Below, piece after piece: positions 60,279 through 64,000 of a stretch of DNA of 64,000 nt; position 1 is the first letter of the stretch, and the number at the start of each line of letters is the position of its first letter. The DNA is from Bacteroidia bacterium. Its GTDB lineage: Bacteria; Bacteroidota; Bacteroidia; Flavobacteriales; Flavobacteriaceae. Below the pieces are notes generated by a model that was not told the DNA's origin, searched no databases, and saw only the letters and a program-made list of their open reading frames with translations. Location: positions 310,001-374,000 of the forward strand of contig JAUIDI010000003.1 in assembly GCA_030428705.1 (NCBI GenBank), read 5' to 3'. The translations under genes were made by a program, and so were the position numbers.

Positions 60279-62711
60279 ATGTTTAAGAACTATATTAAAA
60301 TAGCTTGGCGAAGTCTTAAGAAACAGCCTTTTTTCACTTCTCTGAACATCTTCGGCCTGGCCATTGGTATTGCTGGAGGTTTGCTTATTTCATTATATAT
60401 CTACGACGAACTGAGCTATGATACCATGTTCACCGATGCAAATCGCATCTATAGGGTGAACGCCGATATCAAGTTTGGTGGCCCGGCCCGAGACTTTGCG
60501 GTGCAATCCGCACCGATGGCCGCCACCTTAAAAAATGACTATCCTGAGGTAGAATTGGCGACCCGTTTCAGAACGGTCGGCAGTATGTTGCTAAAAGAGA
60601 GTGGCACTGAGACCAATGTCAAAGAAGAACAGGCCACCTATGTAGACCCGACGTTTTTTGAAATGTTCGGTGTTTCTCTTTTAACGGGCGATACGGCAAC
60701 GGCACTCAAAGAGCCTAATACGCTCATTCTTACCAAGACCGCTGCCGAAAAACATTTTACCGTGAACGAGGCCTTGGGCCAGACCTTGGTGTTGAACAAT
60801 GGTGATACCTATACGGTTACCGGGGTAATCGAAGATCTGCCACGGAACTCTTTCCTTAGGGACCATAGCGTTTTTATGGCGATGGAAGGGTATGCAGATT
60901 CCCGTAATACGGAATGGGGCAGCCATAATTACCAAACATATGTCAAGCTGATACCCGGTGCGGATGCCAAATCATTTGAGACTTCCCTTAAAAACATTCT
61001 GAAGGATTATGTGATGCCATGGGCGCAGCAAATCTATCCCGGAGTAACGCTAGAGCAATTTGAGCAATCCGGCAATTATATCAGGTACAGTCTTACGGGG
61101 TTGACCGACATTCATTTGCACTCTGACCGCGTTGCTGAGATTAGTCCCAACAATAGAATCGAGAACATCTATATTTTATCGTTCATTGCCATCTTTCTCA
61201 TTGTTTTGGCCAGTGTGAATTTTATGAACTTATCGACGGCGCATTCATTAAAACGGGCCAAAGAGGTTGGTATTCGTAAGACCTTAGGCTCGGGGAGAGC
61301 AGCACTTATCCGTCAATTTTTGATCGAATCGACGTTGATTGTTCTTTTCTCACTTGTTATGGCTCTGATACTCTCGGCTTTGGCATTACCCATCTTCAAT
61401 TCGTTGGCCGGTAAGGAAATATCACTTCCTTTGTTAAATCCGGTTTTTTGGTTGGTACTGTTCACTGCCACGGCATTGTTGGCCCTTTTGTCCGGGAGTT
61501 ACCCATCTTTTTTTATGTCACGTTTTATTCCTGTGAAAGTACTTAAGGGAAGTGGCGAGAACAGTTTAGGCGGAAGTAAGATTCGCAATGTTTTGGTCAT
61601 CTTTCAATTTGCGATATCGGTCTTCCTTATCGTGGCGACCCTTGTAGTCTACCAGCAACTACGGTTCATACAGAACAAAGAACTTGGTTTTAGCAAAGAT
61701 CAGGTTTTGGTGGTCAACGACGTTTACGCGATCGGGCAAAGGGCAAATTCTTTCAAGGACCAAGTACAAGGTTTGGGATTTGTTGAAAGTGCCACGTTAA
61801 GCAGTTTCTTTCCAACCCCATCGAGTCGAAGTGACAGTTCTTTTTTCAAGGAAGGATCCACGGAACAGGAAAACGCCATCAATATGCAGACTTGGGGCGT
61901 TGACTACGAATATATGCCCACGTTGGGCCTCAAGATTATCGCAGGGCGCAACTTTGATCGTCAGTTCGGTACCGACTCGTTGGCCGTAATTGTCAATGAA
62001 TCGGCTCTGAATATTTTAGGGTTGCAACCTGAGGAAGCCTTGGGGTTAAGGCTTTCGAGAGACCTCGGAGAAGAAAACCCTGAATTTTATACGGTAATAG
62101 GCGTTGTACAGAATTTTCATTTCGATTCGATGCGCAGTGATATTCGCCCGCTCAGTCTTAATTTGGCCGATAATAGCGGAAGCATGGCCATTAAGCTTAA
62201 GGCCGGTGATTTTTCGAATGCCGTTGCGCAGGTCGAAGCTGTATGGAATAAAGTGGCCCCGGGCCAACCGTTCAACTATTATTTTATGGATGAATCGTTC
62301 AATACCACCTATGAAGCCGAACAACGGTTAGGCCGAATCTTTATGATTTTTTCCATACTCTCGATCATCATTGCCTGTCTCGGCCTTTTCGGGTTGGCCG
62401 CTTTCAATGCCGAAAAACGCACCAAGGAAATAGGGGTGCGTAAGGTACTTGGGGCCAGCGTCGGGCAGGTCGCCTACCAGCTAACAGTCGATTTTTTAAA
62501 ACTGGTAGGTATTGGAATACTCATTTCATTGCCTATTGGGTGGTTTGCCATGAGCAAATGGCTCGAAGACTTTTCGTACCGTATTGAAATAGGTGCTTGG
62601 GTATTTGTTTTGGCCGCTTTATTGGCTATCGCAGTTTCCATAATAACGGTAAGCTATCAGAGCATAAAGGCGGCGATCGTAAACCCTATAAAAAGTTTGC
62701 GAACAGAATAG
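60279..62711 (+). CDS. ABC transporter permease with duplicated FtsX/MacB modules
   Basis: An 810-residue permease of the long Bacteroidota type. Each half has an N-terminal helix, a MacB periplasmic core domain and FtsX-type helices. Landmarks: the start MFKNYIKIAWRSLKKQPFF, helix LNIFGLAIGIAGGLLISLYI, the FtsX segment FMNLSTAHSLKRAKEVGIRK near residue 315, the second core from about 430, and the last FtsX segment (FNAEKRTKEIGVRKVLGASV) near residue 710. It works with the ATPase encoded 70 bases upstream. A related permease gene begins 247 bases downstream after a block of repeats. Confidence 0.94.
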   Translation: MFKNYIKIAWRSLKKQPFFTSLNIFGLAIGIAGGLLISLYIYDELSYDTMFTDANRIYRVNADIKFGGPARDFAVQSAPMAATLKNDYPEVELATRFRTVGSMLLKESGTETNVKEEQATYVDPTFFEMFGVSLLTGDTATALKEPNTLILTKTAAEKHFTVNEALGQTLVLNNGDTYTVTGVIEDLPRNSFLRDHSVFMAMEGYADSRNTEWGSHNYQTYVKLIPGADAKSFETSLKNILKDYVMPWAQQIYPGVTLEQFEQSGNYIRYSLTGLTDIHLHSDRVAEISPNNRIENIYILSFIAIFLIVLASVNFMNLSTAHSLKRAKEVGIRKTLGSGRAALIRQFLIESTLIVLFSLVMALILSALALPIFNSLAGKEISLPLLNPVFWLVLFTATALLALLSGSYPSFFMSRFIPVKVLKGSGENSLGGSKIRNVLVIFQFAISVFLIVATLVVYQQLRFIQNKELGFSKDQVLVVNDVYAIGQRANSFKDQVQGLGFVESATLSSFFPTPSSRSDSSFFKEGSTEQENAINMQTWGVDYEYMPTLGLKIIAGRNFDRQFGTDSLAVIVNESALNILGLQPEEALGLRLSRDLGEENPEFYTVIGVVQNFHFDSMRSDIRPLSLNLADNSGSMAIKLKAGDFSNAVAQVEAVWNKVAPGQPFNYYFMDESFNTTYEAEQRLGRIFMIFSILSIIIACLGLFGLAAFNAEKRTKEIGVRKVLGASVGQVAYQLTVDFLKLVGIGILISLPIGWFAMSKWLEDFSYRIEIGAWVFVLAALLAIAVSIITVSYQSIKAAIVNPIKSLRTE

Positions 62712-62762
62712 AGGTTAGAAGTGAGATATAAGAATTGAGAAGTTAGATATGAGATTAAAGAT

Positions 62763-62860
62763 TGTCATTTCGAACTGAACGAAGTGAGCATGAGAAATCT
62801 AATGATACGATTTTTTGGGGATTTCTCAATCGTCGTTGCACTCCTCATTTCGAAATGACA
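62763..62860. repeat. 98-base imperfect palindromic element
   Basis: The ends are perfect inverted repeats, TGTCATTTCGAA (62763-62774) and TTCGAAATGACA (62849-62860). A second inner pair is GAGAAATC (62792-62799) and GATTTCTC (62820-62827). It has no coding capacity. Its form is that of the miniature palindromic repeats widespread in flavobacterial genomes. It lies in the gap between two permease genes. Confidence 0.8.
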
Positions 62861-62910
62861 CACCGAATCGTGAGTAGTAAAGAAAGAAAAATAGAACAAC
62901 AACGCCGTTC

Positions 62911-62939
62911 GCTCCCCTCCTTTGGAGGGGTCGGGGGAG
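62911..62939 (+). repeat. GC-rich palindromic repeat of the leuS cassette family
   Basis: CTCCCCTCCTTTGGAGGGG followed by TCGGGGGAGG. The order is C-rich arm, TTTGG, G-rich arm, GTC, G-rich tail. It is very close to the right boundary of the DUF559 cassette in leuS (27586-27614) and the nearest thing to an uninterrupted copy in the window. Confidence 0.75.
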
Positions 62940-62957
62940 GCCGATAAATAAAAAACC

Positions 62958-64000
62958 ATGCTCAAAAATTATCTAAAGATCGCTTGGCGAAACTTGATCA
63001 AGAACAAAGGATATTCGGCCATAAATATTGGAGGGTTGGCCATAGGCATGGCATGCTTTCTTATGATAGCATTATTCATAAACAATGAGCTGTCTTATGA
63101 TTCGTATCACGATAAGGGCGATAACATTTATCGAATTGTACACCACATGGGCTCCGAAGATTTGGAGGACCAATGGATTTGGGGAAATGCTCCCGTAGGT
63201 CCCGCTTTGAAGGCCGACTTTTCAGAAGTCGTGGAAAAAGTCCAATTTTCTGGAAGATCGGATGTTTTGTTGGAATATAACAACAACTCCTTTCAAGAAA
63301 GCAATTGTTTTTATGTGGATGCCACTGTTTTTGATGTGTTTAGTTGGCCGTTGGTATCCGGTAACCCCAAAACCGCTTTAGAGGCACCTTATTCCATTGT
63401 CCTTACCGAAAGTATGGCAAAAAAATATTTTGGTAACGAGGATCCAATGGGCAAAACCATGGATGGTGTAGGGGGCAGGGCCAATGATGGGACTTATACA
63501 GTAACAGGGGTGATGAGAGATGTTCCTGCCAATTCGCATTTTACGTTTGACTTTTTGATGTCAATGAGTTCTTTTTATCAAACCCGACCAAGTATTTTTG
63601 AAATGTGGGGCTATGTTGACTTTTATACCTATTTCTTGGTCAACGAAAATTTTGATCTGGATGCTTTCCAGTCCAAAATGCCTGGTTTTTTGGAAAAACG
63701 ATACCCGGATGAAGAGTCTGAGTATTATTACAACCTCTCTTTTGAACCCTTGAAAGATGCATACTTGAATTCCAATGCCTCACGTCAACCCGGAATTACG
63801 GGCAGCTTGTCCAACATTTACATTTTTGCCATCATCGGTCTTTTTATTCTGATTATTGCAAGTATCAATTTCATGAACTTGGCCACTGCAAGATCGATGG
63901 AGCGTGCTAAGGAGGTAGGTGTACGAAAGGCCATCGGGGCGGACAAAAGGGGACTTGTCCATCAGTTTTTGGGAGAGTCCTTGATCATGGTATTCGTATC
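62958..64000 (+). CDS. ABC transporter permease, N-terminal part (cut by window edge)
   Basis: The start at ATG 62958 gives MLKNYLKIAWRNLIKNKGY, the same opening as the permease upstream. The visible 347 residues include the first helix (AINIGGLAIGMACFLMIALF), a MacB periplasmic core domain and the first FtsX helix plus cytoplasmic loop (FMNLATARSMERAKEVGVRK near residue 315). The remainder lies outside the window. It is a second permease for the same or a parallel ATPase and belongs to the efflux locus despite the 246-base repeat-filled gap. Confidence 0.92.
   Translation, partial: MLKNYLKIAWRNLIKNKGYSAINIGGLAIGMACFLMIALFINNELSYDSYHDKGDNIYRIVHHMGSEDLEDQWIWGNAPVGPALKADFSEVVEKVQFSGRSDVLLEYNNNSFQESNCFYVDATVFDVFSWPLVSGNPKTALEAPYSIVLTESMAKKYFGNEDPMGKTMDGVGGRANDGTYTVTGVMRDVPANSHFTFDFLMSMSSFYQTRPSIFEMWGYVDFYTYFLVNENFDLDAFQSKMPGFLEKRYPDEESEYYYNLSFEPLKDAYLNSNASRQPGITGSLSNIYIFAIIGLFILIIASINFMNLATARSMERAKEVGVRKAIGADKRGLVHQFLGESLIMVFV

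Larger units (their letters stand above)
62712..62957. other. intergenic block of repeats between two permease genes
   Basis: The 246-base gap is mostly repeat sequence. First comes a degenerate tandem of GAGATAT / GTTAGATATGAG units at about 62713-62758. The 98-base palindrome follows, then the GC-rich repeat at 62911-62939. No separate gene is visible and no terminator with a T tract. Transcription of the efflux operon could continue through it to the next permease. Confidence 0.6.

Noticed and set aside
1-64000. CRISPR arrays, prophage, transposase genes, tRNA or rRNA genes
   Set aside because: Looked for through the window by eye; none seen. Short palindromic repeats are the only mobile-type sequences found.

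Overview
The window reads as a chromosomal segment of a marine-type flavobacterium (Bacteroidota, Flavobacteriaceae). Supporting signs are promoter elements of the form TAnnTTTG in place of a sigma-70 -10 box, almost no Shine-Dalgarno sequences, two proteins with type IX secretion sorting tails, a SusC-style TonB receptor, the Bacteroidota-type ftsX / DUF3098 / uppP / truB row, and small families largely confined to this phylum (DUF3127, DUF4271, DUF4296, DUF2490). Most of the window is core metabolism. I see no prophage, CRISPR array, rRNA, tRNA or transposase gene.

Layout. 1-1.35 kb: 5' part of a sensor kinase. 1.46-4.5 kb: a TPP riboswitch driving a TonB-dependent receptor, then a Rieske-like lipoprotein. 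4.5-11.4 kb: greA, a HIT protein, a histidine kinase, a flavin reductase with a membrane methyltransferase, a fatty-acid transporter and aat. 11.4-17.7 kb: a light/B12-type MerR regulator (CarH-like) divergent from a fasciclin lipoprotein, followed by crtI-crtB-crtZ-crtY for zeaxanthin-type carotenoids. 17.7-26.2 kb: two DNA repair genes, small exported proteins, a TetR regulator, a TonB-like protein and the envelope row truB-uppP-DUF3098-ftsX. 26.3-29.7 kb: a strongly enlarged leuS. 29.8-43.2 kb: amino-acid and gluconeogenic enzymes (ald, an Lrp regulator, a saccharopine dehydrogenase-like enzyme, pckA), hemD, glycosyltransferases and dihydroorotase. 43.2-53.7 kb: tyrS, a DUF3857 protein, a LuxE-like enzyme, two mini T9SS cargo proteins, a PhoB/PhoR-like pair, trmB, a LysE exporter and an alkyltransferase-like protein. 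53.7-64 kb: an NtrB/NtrC pair divergent from a TolC / HlyD / MacB-type efflux operon that runs off the right edge.

The most unusual object is leuS (26312-29749). It carries a DUF559 nuclease-like module of 143 codons inserted in frame at the mouth of the CP1 editing domain, bounded by inverted copies of a GC-rich palindromic repeat. Two further repeat copies lie in frame later in the gene. One of them is split by a 24-base insertion flanked by a 6-base direct duplication. A block near the KMSKS loop is conspicuously AT-rich. The same repeat family reappears at 62.9 kb next to a separate palindromic element of about 98 bases. This looks like a small, protein-tolerated mobile repeat system whose nuclease has been captured in an essential enzyme.

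The second system of interest is the putative light-controlled carotenoid locus. The MerR protein keeps the W-x9-EH and E-x-H-x-x-G signatures of B12 photoreceptors. The 150-base gap beside it holds five TTnGACAA-like half-sites, two of which overlie the -33 and -7 elements of the divergent promoter. A strong terminator separates the fasciclin gene from crtI.
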